64,000 nt of DNA from Acorus gramineus. Its lineage: Eukaryota > Streptophyta > Magnoliopsida > Acorales > Acoraceae. How positions within the stretch are numbered: the stretch's first letter is position 1; every line of letters begins with the position of its first letter. The translations under genes were made by a program, and so were the position numbers. Positions 12,601 to 22,830 of the stretch are shown piece after piece. The DNA is taken from positions 16,344,656 through 16,408,655 of the forward strand of contig CM060847.1 in NCBI GenBank assembly GCA_030737835.1, written 5' to 3'. The notes under the pieces are model-generated. The model was not told the origin of the DNA, searched no databases, and was given only the letters and a program-made list of their open reading frames with translations.

Positions 12601-15600
12601 CTCCCCAGCCCAACGAGTTATTAGTGCTGTACGGCATGCCTCCACTACTAAAGGTACCTGATCAGCAGGAACCTTTTGACAAGATGAGGATCTCCATCCA
12701 CCCATTGCACCAATGATACCTTGGACTATAGGCAAAAATTGAAACTTTACTAGCACAGAGAAAAGTCTTTCAGATCTCTGCATACAGCAGTAGAAAAATT
12801 AATATGGCATATGATATGATTAATTAATAAACTGCATAAAGAGAACTGTATTGATAATATATATACCATTATATATTTTTTCAAAAAATTATTTATACCA
12901 TTATATGTTGACAAAGAATGAATGCCTCGATCCGAACACGGCGGGGTTGTGAGTTCTCAATACAGCAGACAATCAAAGACAAGAGATGTTCCCCATTTTC
13001 CAAAAGCTTTATTGCACCATCACCACACAAAGCTGAAACAAAAATCCAAACATACATCATTACTCGCATTCGCATCAATGTATCTCAAAAGAAAAAAGAA
13101 TTTTATAAGCATGCCAAGCCCATGTGCAAAAATCATCCACTGAAAGAAATGGGTTACCTAGTGCAGAACATAATTGCAACACGGCAATTGCTATAGAAGG
13201 ATCAGCTTTAATGCAGAGATCCTGAAGGTCATCTATCAGTTTAGTGTTACTCCAAACAGGATACCTAGAGTAAGGGAACCTCTGTAATACTATCTTCAAA
13301 AGTGATGCCATTTCTAAGAAACATTCAAGTGTTTGAATCCCACTGATGTAATCCTGTATAGCATTGATGATGGTGTTCACAGCATCAGTTTCCTCCAAAA
13401 TCTTCCAAGATTCTTTGTCGGCGTCAGGTACATGCACCTTTTTTATGATGCAGGTCAGAGCAGCAGCACATGAGACTGCAATTTTTTTTTCTTGAAGAGA
13501 TAAAAGGAGTGATAAAGCAAGAATGAGATCTGACGTACGATATTGGGCTATGGAGTCTCCTAAAAAATAAAATAATTTCACAGTCACATCTGCAGCTGTC
13601 CGCAATATGTTTTCATTCCTCGAATGGAGAATTCCTTCCAGGGCCACCAACATATCTACAATTGATTCCTTGATGGACAAGTGTCAGATGCTTGTAAGAA
13701 ATAGAGAAATGAAACGAACTCACAAATATGGTTTGGAAACTCATGCACAAATATTCATAAAAACTTCCATAAAAATATTCTCCAGTTTTAAATTTATTTT
13801 TAATGCAGCATATGGTCATCTGAGCGTTAAAATCACATTACATCATGAGTATGTCCATGTACAATATATGACTGAGTCGTTCCTCTGACCATATATTTAT
13901 CTTTCATGCTTGTCCTGAGAAAGATTTTCGTAGCAAGTAGATACCTCCGCAGGGAAATAAAAGTTTCTTTTGATTATCACTGCCAAATGCGACATGCAGA
14001 TAGGCACAATTACAACAAGGGCTACCAAACAGTCATCAAGGGAACAACAAAGATTGTGAACCATAAAAAGGTTCCATTACAATCACAGGAAGATAATACA
14101 CTTGCATCCTGATTAATTGTTTATTTGGAATACACAAACATACTTCTGGTGTCCTATATTATATACCTACACCTACAACTACTTGGTCTCTTAGTAACAC
14201 AACTCATCCCACCTATATTGAGATCACCTACACCTACACCTGATGAGATACATAAACGAATATAGTGGATAGGGAAGATGGTTGGAGTTTGAGGTGCGTA
14301 AACGCTTTCCTTAAAGTGTTATTAGTCCCTACTCAATTTAATTGAGTTTGCTAAAGGGTTTATTGACTAAACACTTCCAGGATACGACAAACTCTAGGAA
14401 TCTGCAGACAGCAACTCTGAAGAACTCCCACAACACGCTGTAGACTAAAAACTGGTGATTTAAAACTGATCAAAGAACAGACTTAAATAGGGTTTGAAGG
14501 GTTGCCTTTGCAACCTTTTAAAAATTCTATTATAATAGAAGGGGTGCCTTTGCATCTCTTCATATTATTTCAGTTATCACCTGTAGAGGTAACTATTGTG
14601 AATTTCTGAAGGGATGCAGATATCTGGCAAAAATAATTTCATATGCTAAGTGCGCCTAATAATGCGCCTATGCGCGCGCGCGTACGTGTGTAAGCATGTA
14701 TGTGTATGTGATCCCCCTTTGTCTTTTCCAAGACACCCTTACACATGTGGGCTAATATATAAAGTGGAAAATCTTTTCCAATTTTCCGATGTGGGACTAT
14801 TCCGAAGCACCCACTACATATTACAATCTATCTTCTTTAACAACACTTACATGACTCATCATGATTTTTGTTTTTACTTCAAAAGTGTTATAATACAAAG
14901 GCGTAGTTTTTTATGGTTTTGTGGATGAATCTGATGTAGAGATACATTGACAGTGCAGCAGTAGTTTTTTATGGTTTTGTGTGGATGAATCTGATAAAGA
15001 GATCTCCTCTACTAGGACACATTCACTTTACTTGTTTATTTTGCTCTGTTTTTGCTTTATGCTTTCTTTTCACTGTATTTGGGCATATTATTTTAATACA
15101 AAAGCATATGCCTATCGTTTCCCATCAAAAAAATAAATTCAAAGGTGTTATTATTAAGAGACGGTCATGATTTGAGATTACTCTTAACTCTTAAGTTTTA
15201 TGAACTATGACCCTCGGACAGGCATCGCCATATGCTGCATCCAATCCAAACACGCAAGTGAATTCGAGCAGACCTTTCCTTCTCTCTCTCTCTCCCCCTC
15301 TCCTTACTACATGGATATTTTATTGAGAAAAAAACTAAAGATTACATTGTGTTACATTGCACAGGGTAGCAAGACTAAGGCCGTTTGGAAACCCGTTTAG
15401 ACGTGATTTTGCTTTTGCAGAAATTTAGAAAGCTAAACTTGTTTCCAAACGGTTTCAGGAAAAAAAACTTCTTAATTAAAAAATTTGTTTCAGCTTTTAG
15501 TACAAAAATTATACCTTTTTAAAAACAACGAAAGTGATCTTTCTAGGATTCAAATTTTATTAAGCTATTTTATATAAATCATACTTTTGGATACCCATCT

Positions 15601-16139
15601 GGCTTCTTCACCATGGAAAGAACACCTTACAAAAAATTGCAATAAATAAAATATGGGATTTACAAGAACTACAATACCTTTCCCTCTTTCTTTATTTTTC
15701 ATAATTTCCATTCTCTTTTGTTTCTCAATCATAAGTTCACTCCATACAGAAGCCGATGCTCAATCATATACTCTTAAAACAATTTCTTTCCAGTAATTGA
15801 TTGATTACCTTGACGAGTGGCTTCTGCGACGGATCAGAAGAGATGCAATCGACAAACACGGACATCGCCCGGACGGCGAGCCCTTCGACCTCCGCATCCG
15901 AGCACCGCCATCGTCGTACTCCATCATCGCAACTCCTGCAGCACAGAATTCCAAATCCATCAATCTCGGATAGCGAAAAGAAAAAACATTCCCAAATCGT
16001 GGAGCTCATCACAGGGTCCTTAAGGTCAAGAGTGTTACTTGATCCCGAGATCGAGAGCTTGGTGGAGGCGTTGACGGAGAGTGATTGCATGGTCGCTGAG
16101 CTTGCGAGTCTTCTCCTTCTTCTGCTTCGAATGCCTCAT
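9650..16139 (-). CDS. ARM-repeat and double BTB/POZ protein (At1g04390-type)
   Basis: Eight minus-strand exons: 16,139-16,039, 15,935-15,809, 13,668-13,158, 13,032-12,899, 12,777-12,344, 12,176-11,049, 10,947-10,795 and 10,085-9,650. Each junction is GT-AG and the phases agree throughout, giving 3,024 coding bases and 1,007 residues, close to the family's roughly 1,000. Residues 1-670 are helical ARM-type repeats. A first BTB starts near residue 678 (ADVQLLLSDGQSIDVHSIIL) and a second near 812, with the hallmark FHVHAHRIILWANCDYFRALF. The tail is helical. Such proteins are thought to recruit targets to CUL3 ubiquitin ligases; the family assignment is from memory of the architecture and the N-terminus (HQALDLGIK, EVEGLAVRAMSVFVDCISSD). 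The start is the only ATG in frame upstream of exon 1's conserved part. The gene looks intact. Intron 2 (15,808-13,669) carries an insertion and was partly duplicated to 51-61 kb. Confidence 0.88.
13669..15808 (-). other. large intron 2 of the BTB gene
   Basis: This 2.1-kb intron holds no other gene. Bases 13,669-14,245 and 14,848-15,130 recur at 54,470-60,790. Between them an insertion of about 600 bases (14,245-14,848) is absent from the duplicate. Bases 15,379-15,470 carry a shortened MITE-like foldback (GCCGTTTGGAAAC ... GTTTCCAAACGG). Confidence 0.7.
14245..14848. mobile_element. non-autonomous insertion in BTB intron 2
   Basis: About 600 bases lie between CCTACACCTG and ATGACTCATC. The duplicate at 60,510-60,530 joins these two flanks directly, giving an empty site. 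An ATGA word repeats at both edges. Left and right ends resemble those of the larger insertion at 19,825-21,850: AGATGGTTGGAGTTTGAGG on the left; GACACC, CCAATATATAAGT-like and TGTGGGA words on the right. The family is not identified; an LTR-type or other non-autonomous element is possible. Confidence 0.55.
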
Positions 16140-16654
16140 CTTTTTCTAGGGTTCCCGAGAGCTGAAAGTGAGGAATTTTGGGTATTTCTGAGGATCAGCA
16201 GAAAAAATGGGGGCTCTTTTTATTCTTGGAAGTTTTGAGAATACTATGTTTTACTTTTTAATCGCTGTTTCGTGTATACGGTCGGTCAGTTTTTGGAGTC
16301 TCATTGTAGGAATGTCTATCCTCACCTAACATATCCTTTAACCCAATAGCAATAAATAAATAAAATAAAATTTCATTCGGTATTTGGCTGTTTTTATCGA
16401 TCTAGATCGATCAAACTTGATCGTTATTTTAGATTTTGAACGATCGATCTTGATCGTCATTTTAGATTTCGGACGATCAAACTTAGTCATCATTTTAGAT
16501 TTTGGGAGACCGAAATTGATCGAACATGGTCCAGAACTATATCTCTATATTCTTTGTAAACAAATTAATTTTTGGGTTAATCCATCATATTCTACGTTAA
16601 TTCTTTTAATGAGACTCAAAAGGATCTGATCTAAGTTAAGATCCCATAACTCCT
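16140..16654. other. upstream of the BTB gene, with a short minisatellite
   Basis: This is the probable 5'UTR and promoter of the BTB gene. Bases about 16,395-16,510 hold four imperfect 33-36-base repeats built on GATCGTCATTTTAGATTT. Bases 16,530-16,654 show nothing else. Confidence 0.45.
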
Positions 16655-17014
16655 TGAATCCACAAGGAAGAAAATTCAAAAGGGAGATAATTGTATTAAT
16701 TGATCAAAAGTTGTCTCTTACAAAGATGGTGACACTTCTTATATAGGCTACAAATATTAAAAATACATACTCGTAATGTCAATTATGACTCTACTAAAAA
16801 AAAGCAAAGATACAATTACAATTATTAAAATCTAATAAAATAAAATATTAGATCCTACAAATTCTAAAATCACAATTCACAAACAAAAGTGATTATTATG
16901 ATTTAAATAATAAGATTTGTCTATAGATGACAATATCTCATAAAATTTTATTTTGATGACAATTTTGAAATCAAATATTCTGCATTTATTTCTTTTCAAA
17001 TCTATCTTACATCA
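16655..17014 (-). repeat. 3' LTR of the deleted Gypsy element
   Basis: It matches 17,692-18,042 over its whole length at about 90 percent by eye. It begins TGATGTAAGAT right after the purine tract on the minus strand. The 90-percent figure implies an old insertion. Confidence 0.6.
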
Positions 17015-17389
17015 GTCTCCTCTTCTTCAAAATAAACTCGTCATCGAGTTTAAGATGAAAAGATCTTAGATGATCAGGTGGGTGATATTAGATGTAATCA
17101 AATAAACCAATATGAAATATTAAAAAAAATTTCCCTTCTTATTTAATGCATTTTTGTATTTGACCTTTGGCAAGATGAAAGACATCTTCTTGATTTTTAA
17201 TTCCTTCTCAATAAAATCGATCATTGTGGTAGTCGCAATGTCTCTATCATTACTGTTATCGATGTTGGCACAAAAAACACTCTTGTTGATGGTGGATAGA
17301 GTCTGTAATACGAATTTCTGTAGTGGCTCTTCCATCTTTGGGGTCACCACTAAGGAAAACGACTCATCTTGTTCTTCTCCAATAACCTC

Positions 17390-17680
17390 TTAAAAAATAA
17401 CGGGAGAAGCAACATGCTCCATCTCTTCGTTTGTCATGTCCTGATCAATATCTGGTTCAACCAACGGTTGATCATAGTGGTCAATCGTTGGACTATCTTG
17501 ATTTTCATGAGGACTTTCTTCAATTGTTTCCATCGATCCATCAACCACATCTTGACTTGATACAACATGTAACAGGTTGGTCATGGAAGAACCTTTGGAC
17601 ACCACGTCGACCCTTGATCTCTCCAATTGTGATTCCACTCTTACGGCCGTCGAGATTGCTTCTGTCAAGCTGTAAATCAA
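17390..17680 (-). pseudogene. gag remnant of the Gypsy element
   Basis: A minus-strand frame of 96 residues beginning near the internal left end. Its first 20 residues (around LTEAISTAVRVESQLERSR) look like the helical stretch that precedes the zinc knuckle in Ty3/Gypsy Gag. The rest is acidic and low in complexity, and no CCHC motif is left. A second small frame (17,120-17,350) continues the internal region. Neither is likely to be functional. Confidence 0.4.
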
Positions 17681-17691
17681 TTAGGAATCCT

Positions 17692-18042
17692 TGTATCCAC
17701 AAGGAAGAAAACCCAAAAGGGAGATAATTATATTAATTGATCAAAAGTTGTATCTTACAAAGATGGTTTCACTCAAATATTAAAAATACATACTCATAAT
17801 GTCAATTATGACTCTATTAAAAATAACAAAAACACAATTACAATGACAATTATTAAAATCTAATAAAATAAAATATTATATCCTACAAATTCCAAAATCA
17901 TAATTCACAAACAAAAGTGATTATTATGATTTAAATAATGAGATTTGTCTATAAATGACAAAATCTCATAAAATTTTATTTTGAAGACAATTTTGAAATC
18001 AAATATTCTGCATTGATTTCTTTTCAAATTTGTCTTACATCA
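17692..18042 (-). repeat. 5' LTR of the deleted Gypsy element
   Basis: Partner of the repeat at 16,655-17,014. Its outer edge at 18,042 lies only about 15 bases from the end of the membrane-protein pseudogene at 18,058. Confidence 0.6.
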
Positions 18043-18057
18043 TAAAGTGATCATAGA

Positions 18058-18342
18058 AGATGAAGAGGGACATTCGGAGGGCTAGAGTGAAGACAGCTAA
18101 AAAGCCATCCTCGTTCTCGTCCTCGTCCTCCTGTCCCTCAGACAGTCAAATAGGAGCTTCACAGTAAGAGCGAGAACATTAGTGAGGAGGTAAGCCACGA
18201 AGGAGGACAAGAAGAGGAGCTTCTTGGCCTGGGTGTCTGGCCTTCCCATCGAAAGGATTCCCATCAATCCATTAAATAAACTGATTGCTTTGGTGGACTG
18301 AAGGCCCCTTTTATAGACGTGCCACTGAGACGCCGAGTGCAT
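18058..18342 (-). pseudogene. small membrane-protein family, frameshifted copy
   Basis: The minus strand encodes ISLFNGLMGILSMGRPDTQ, KKLLFLSSFVAYLL and LALTVKLLF in one frame that stops at 18,097. The family's terminal helix (FLAVFTLALRMSLFIF) follows in another frame up to about 18,058, after an acidic DEDENED-like stretch. Compared with the 1,000-1,320 gene it has lost a piece between the second and third helices. It abuts the deleted Gypsy element. Confidence 0.6.
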
Positions 18343-19215
18343 GAATCAAGGACAGTACGTTTGCACTAACTTTGTTAAAAATGGGATTTCGGTCACACTA
18401 ATTTGACAGAGACTTATACGAGATTATCTATATTTATAGAGACGTTGATGCGGCCTTTAATCCTATTCTTAATCCCTCATTCTCTTCAAACAAAGCTAAA
18501 AATGCCTGAACTCTGAAACCACCACCTAGGTCTTATTATTTATTTTCCCCCAAATCCTCAACCATTTATGTATTTTGTAAATATGTCATCTTTCTTTCAA
18601 AAAAACATTTATTGGTTATTTGAGTTCTTTTAGATTTTTGGGCTTTTCTCTTTATCTAACGCCCACCAAAAAATAGTTGTTTTTTCTGTCTTAGACTCTA
18701 TTTTTTTGCTTGTGAATGATTGTGTTTATGCTGTTTGTAAATTTGTATTTATGAGAGATTATTTTTTTAAAATAACGGCAGGCTGTTTATAACATGAAAA
18801 GCATAGTTACATACGTCTGAATGAGAAGCCTAATGAAAAAATGATAATCTGTGACTAATGTTTTTTGATAATATTTTTTTTCATCTTAGAGAATTGTTGC
18901 CCTCAAAACTGTTAGAAATCAAAAATTGAAGATAATGAATGAAGAATATTATTAGGGTTTGTATCCAATATTTATAGTACAAAAAGGAAAACGAGGAAAT
19001 AATTAATCTACCCTTAACCCTAACATATATCACACTCATCAAAAAAAGATAATTTTTAATAGTATCAACATGGAGACGATCATTCTTGAAAGAGGAAGGA
19101 GTTATACATCACTCTTATAGAAGATGGAGATGAGGTTGTACAGGATGTTCATGAGTTTAGAAATTAGAACATATACAACCCAGACGTTTGATGATCGTTA
19201 GAATTAATAGGACAA
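18343..19215. other. intergenic, AT-rich, possible small LTR scrap
   Basis: Bases about 18,910-19,026 begin TGTTAG and end CTAACA and have the wording of a Copia-like LTR end, but no partner or target duplication is seen. Otherwise there is no gene. Confidence 0.3.
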
Positions 19216-19455
19216 ATGACCGGTGCCTATCCAGCTGATCTATTTGATGCGAGGTTAACTTCAGTTGAAGCAGATGAACTAACTAAACCATTTACAAAGG
19301 ATGAAGTAGAGAAAGTGATCGGACAGTTGCCCATGAACAATGCGGCCCAAGTCTTCCTGGGGAATTTTATTTTCACAGAAACGTCCTGGTGCTTCTCAGA
19401 CTTGAATTCGTGCGATAAATTGAACACTTTTAACCCTGCTTGGGTGGAAGAATAG
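19216..19455 (+). pseudogene. LINE reverse-transcriptase fragment
   Basis: The frame contains LTKPFTKDEVEKVIGQLPMN, the typical start of plant L1-type LINE reverse transcriptase, where an (N/K)APGPDG box would normally follow. It stops matching right after this point, and the rest of the enzyme is missing. Confidence 0.5.
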
Positions 19456-20586
19456 ATGCAATATAGGATGGAAAATGGGTGAATAAACTCAAAAACCTAG
19501 CCGTTTACGAAAAATAAGTGGGTATAACTAATTCAGAATAGCTGGGTGAAGTTGGTACTAATAATTTGGGTTTTCCTTGAAATTGTGTTATTTCACCTAT
19601 TTTATTCCATTGGTTTATCATTTGTCATCACCTCAAATCATTTTTTTTTTATATTTTATAAATCATTATCTGCCTCTCATTCACATTTTATATACAATTT
19701 ATTTATGATTAAAAAAATGAGATAACAATGTGCACAACTAAATGGAAAATTATATATTTCATTGGTATATAGATCTCTAACACTTATTCCCAATTATTAT
19801 GTATACAATTGTAAAAACAATATAGGGAATAGTAAAGATGATTGAGTTTGATCAGGCGCCGCTATCCTTAAAATGATAATTGCCCCCACTAAAAAAGATT
19901 TTGCTAAGAGGTTCAAGCAATTCATTTTCAGGATACAACAAGCTCACAGAGTTTAAACTCTATAAACGTGTGCAATAATGATTTTTAAGCCCCAATTGGT
20001 AAATCCTATCTCAAACTCATGAGCTGTGGCAAGATTGAATTACTCATTTTATCCTTTTTATTTAAATGGAGAAGTTTTTTCCATAACCGATTCCTTAAAT
20101 CTCGAGGTGGTTATGATTTAGGATATTCTCTCTTTTTAAAGCAATCAATTCAATTGAATACCAAAAAAAATAAGATTTACATTTTTTTATTCAGATTGAT
20201 ATGTGAAAAAAATATCGAATTCAGTTTTGGTGGGGATTAGAGGAGAAGATTATAATTACTCTAGTAATTTTTTTTATTTGCGATCTGATTGTGGTGCAAA
20301 CAATGACGATCCATTCAGGTTAAGCTTTTCGATCTGAATAAAACATATTGTTCTGATTTTACATTCATCTTTGAATCATCAATACATTTTTGAGATCGAA
20401 TTTAATTTAAATTCAGATACATTGCCACTGTATCTGAATTTTTAGCCTTGCATAATATTATTCAGTACGATTTTTGAGATCTGAATAAGTACGATTTGTA
20501 TAATCGTTTTTGTTGTTGTGTATGTATATAAGTATGCATATTGAGTCGTTCAGTATATTTTTAACCTTGCATGATCATTATTTAAC

Positions 20587-21050
20587 TCATTTGGATTCAA
20601 GATACATTGTTATCTAATGTAAAGTTGTTAATTCAGATTCCAGATACATGTGTATCTTAATTATTTATCCACCCCAATTTGTTGTTTGTTATTTTTCTTT
20701 TGGTGGATTTGATTAATGTGTATCTGAATAATATTTAATTATTTTTTGACATCTATATTTAAAGACTTTCATTAATCATATATGCAATGCCTCATTAGCA
20801 TGTAAACCATAATTGTTTTATTTTTAAACTCATTCAGATTCCAGATACACTTGTATCTAATGTAAAGTTGTTATTTCAGATTTCAGATACACGTGTATCT
20901 GAATTATTTACCCAGCTCAATTTGTTGTTTGTTATTTTTCTTTTTAATGGATTTGATTAATGTGTATCTGAATAATATTTAATTGTTTTGTCATGTATAT
21001 TTAAATATTTTTATTAATCATCTAAGTAACGCTTCATTAACAGGAAGAAT
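20587..21050. repeat. two direct repeats of about 240 bases
   Basis: Bases 20,587-20,820 and 20,829-21,050 share the same order: CCAGATACA..GTATCT, TAATGTAAAGTTGTTA, CAATTTGTTGTTTGTTATTTTTC, GATTTGATTAATGTGTATCTG. Each contains a GATACA/TGTATC inverted core. Confidence 0.65.
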
Positions 21051-21054
21051 ATAA

Positions 21055-21305
21055 TTGTTTCATATGAATATACTCATATGTTTCTGAAATTCTAATATAT
21101 TCATTTGTAGCTGTATCTGAAATTCTAATATATTCATTTGTAGTTGTATCTGAAATTCTAATATATTCATTTGTAGCTGTATCTGAAATTCTAATATATT
21201 CATCTAAGCAATGCTTCATTAACAGATAGAATATAATTGTTTCATATGAATATACTCATCTGTATCTGAAATTCTAATATATTTATTTGTAGCTGTATCT
21301 GAAAA
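21055..21305. repeat. 33-base minisatellite
   Basis: The unit begins TCTGAAATTCTAATATATTC and ends CATTTGTAGCTGTA. About four copies run in tandem to 21,205, then a further run follows after a repeat of the preceding 45 bases (GAATATAATTGTTTCATATG at 21,046 and 21,229). On the minus strand it reads as an 11-residue repeat (NEYIRISDTAT), but this follows from the 33-base period. Confidence 0.7.
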
Positions 21306-21850
21306 AAATAGAGGTAGAGGTCGGAGGAGTTCTTGGAAGGTAACCGATCTACCTCTCATATGATAGAGGGCGACGAAAGGCAATCCAAAGATAGTGATGC
21401 CGATCGCCGGAGATGAAAAGGCAGGCCGGAATGAATTTTTGTAGTGGAGTAAAAAAGAAATTTTTTTCAAAGAAGAATTGGCGGTTATTCAATCCCAATT
21501 AACAAGGGATTGTTTTTTATAATAAAAAATTCAAATATAAAAGAAGGATAGTATTGTCTCTGTACTTTTTACCTTTAAAAAAAGTCAAACAGGCAACCAA
21601 TAAATTAATGACACTTATTGGGGCTTCTCAATGGGGCTCAAATTTTGGGGTCCACGTAGTAAGACCCAAACGTGTGTGGACCACTTTTTCATTTGTCTTT
21701 TCTAGACACCACTAAAGTAGTAAGCCAATATATAAGTTGAAAAGTTCTTTTTTCACTTTCAATGTGGGATTATATATGTTTTAAGTCTCTCAAAGTCTCC
21801 TACCTATTACAATCTATTTAACAACAATATCACTAACACACATAATAAAA

Positions 21851-22275
21851 CTAGATAAAATATGAAATAAATTTTTTTTTTTTTTGGATAAAAAGGAAGA
21901 TTTTTTTTAAAAAATGGTAGACATTGTCATTAAATAAAATGTACTCATAATGACTGAGATAAAAAGAAAATTATGTAGTCTTTTACTTTTAATAAACCAA
22001 AAATAAGGAAAACATCGGGAAAGAGACCTGGTCTGAAATTGATTTTTTTTTTTTTTATTTTAAAAGACCCCAGATTGGAGCATATACTTTACTTATGTAT
22101 TTCAAAAAAGTTATGTACACCGTACAAAAGGTCATCCAAAAAGTCGCTTCCACTATACAGGTCTTTGAAAGTACTATCAACCTGTGTAGTTAATAGTATC
22201 ATCAGATAAATCTTCAGATACTCCATGCTTTTGTGTCCTCCTAACGTACTGCGTGGTATTTTAGAAAAAGTGAAA
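21851..22275. other. AT-rich, no gene seen
   Basis: It contains poly(A/T) runs at 21,872 and 22,043. The minus-strand frame at 22,089-22,352 has no recognisable domain. Confidence 0.3.
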
Positions 22276-22830
22276 GTGACTTTAGAAACACTTTCGTGGT
22301 ATAGTCTATCCCAAGAGAAATCAGGATTAAAATCTTTTTGACTCACGATCATGGGAAAGAAACTCAGCGTGGTATTTTAGAAAAAGTGATTCTAAAGTCC
22401 GTTTGGAAACATAGATTGAAAAGTAGCTTTTAGAATAAAGCTGCTTTTTAAGAGAATTTTAGACGTTGACTTTTTTAGGATGCTTTTTTTAAAATCAGGA
22501 ATCAATATTTGAAAGGAGTTTAATGTTTGGTAGAGAAAGTTGCTTTTCAATTCAAAAAATCGATTCTGAGCAAAAAGCGTTGTTTCTGAGCTTTTTAAAA
22601 CACAGATTTCGAGAGAAAAATTAAAAGGAATCCAGCTTCCGATTCTGCAAAAAGCTGCCCCGTTTGACTGCACGCTTTTAGCTTTTCAGCTTTTCAAAAA
22701 GCAAAAGCGCGCCGAATCGCGCAACCAAACAGGGCATAGAGACTTTAGAATCACTTTCGTGGTATAGTCTATCCCAAGAGAAATCAGGATTAAAATCTTT
22801 TTGACTCACGATCATGGGAAAGAAACTCAA
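22276..22830. repeat. duplicated 85-base segment flanking a MITE
   Basis: Bases 22,280-22,362 recur almost exactly at 22,745-22,829 (CTTTCGTGGTATAGTC, CAAGAGAAATCAGGATTAA, GATCATGGGAAAGAAACTCA). A MITE lies between them, and its immediate flanks (GTGATTCTAAAGTC and GACTTTAGAATCAC) are reverse complements of each other. Confidence 0.65.
22394..22738 (-). mobile_element. MITE, CCGTTTGG family
   Basis: Terminal words are TCCGTTTGGAAACA and AACCAAACAGGG. Inside are AAAGTAGCTTTTAGAATAAA, GTTGACTTTTTTAG and TTTTCAATTCAAAAAATCGA. Further copies lie at 53,563-53,902, 53,905-54,249 and 60,115-60,455. It has no coding capacity; a hAT-like origin is possible. Confidence 0.65.

Larger units (their letters stand above)
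16655..18042 (-). mobile_element. internally deleted Gypsy-type LTR element
   Basis: Two direct repeats of about 355 bases (16,655-17,014 and 17,692-18,042) flank only 680 internal bases. Read on the minus strand, both start TGATGTAAG. The internal end just before the 3' LTR is a purine tract (GAAGAAGAGGAGAC) with an in-frame LDDEFILKK-like C-terminus, as in plant Ty3/Gypsy polyproteins. Only a gag scrap remains and pol is gone. I could not find a matching 5-bp target duplication, so the outer edge may be a few bases off or recombined. Confidence 0.6.
19825..21850. mobile_element. 2-kb insertion carrying minisatellites
   Basis: The left 120 bases and the right 150 bases resemble those of the 600-base insertion at 14,245-14,848, so this is probably a larger member of the same family. 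The middle holds two 240-base direct repeats and a 33-base minisatellite (listed separately). There is no credible coding region; the minus-strand frames at 21,037-21,470 are translated repeats. Confidence 0.4.

Noticed and set aside
15801..16238. 145-residue plus-strand frame
   Set aside because: It is antisense to exons 1 and 2 of the BTB gene, whose splice phases fit perfectly.
18909..19026. Short TGTTAG...CTAACA segment as a small LTR
   Set aside because: No partner LTR, target duplication or primer-binding site was found, so it is noted only within the intergenic entry.
21037..21470. Minus-strand frames with an 11-residue repeat
   Set aside because: The 33-base minisatellite period keeps a frame open by itself; there is no start region or family match.
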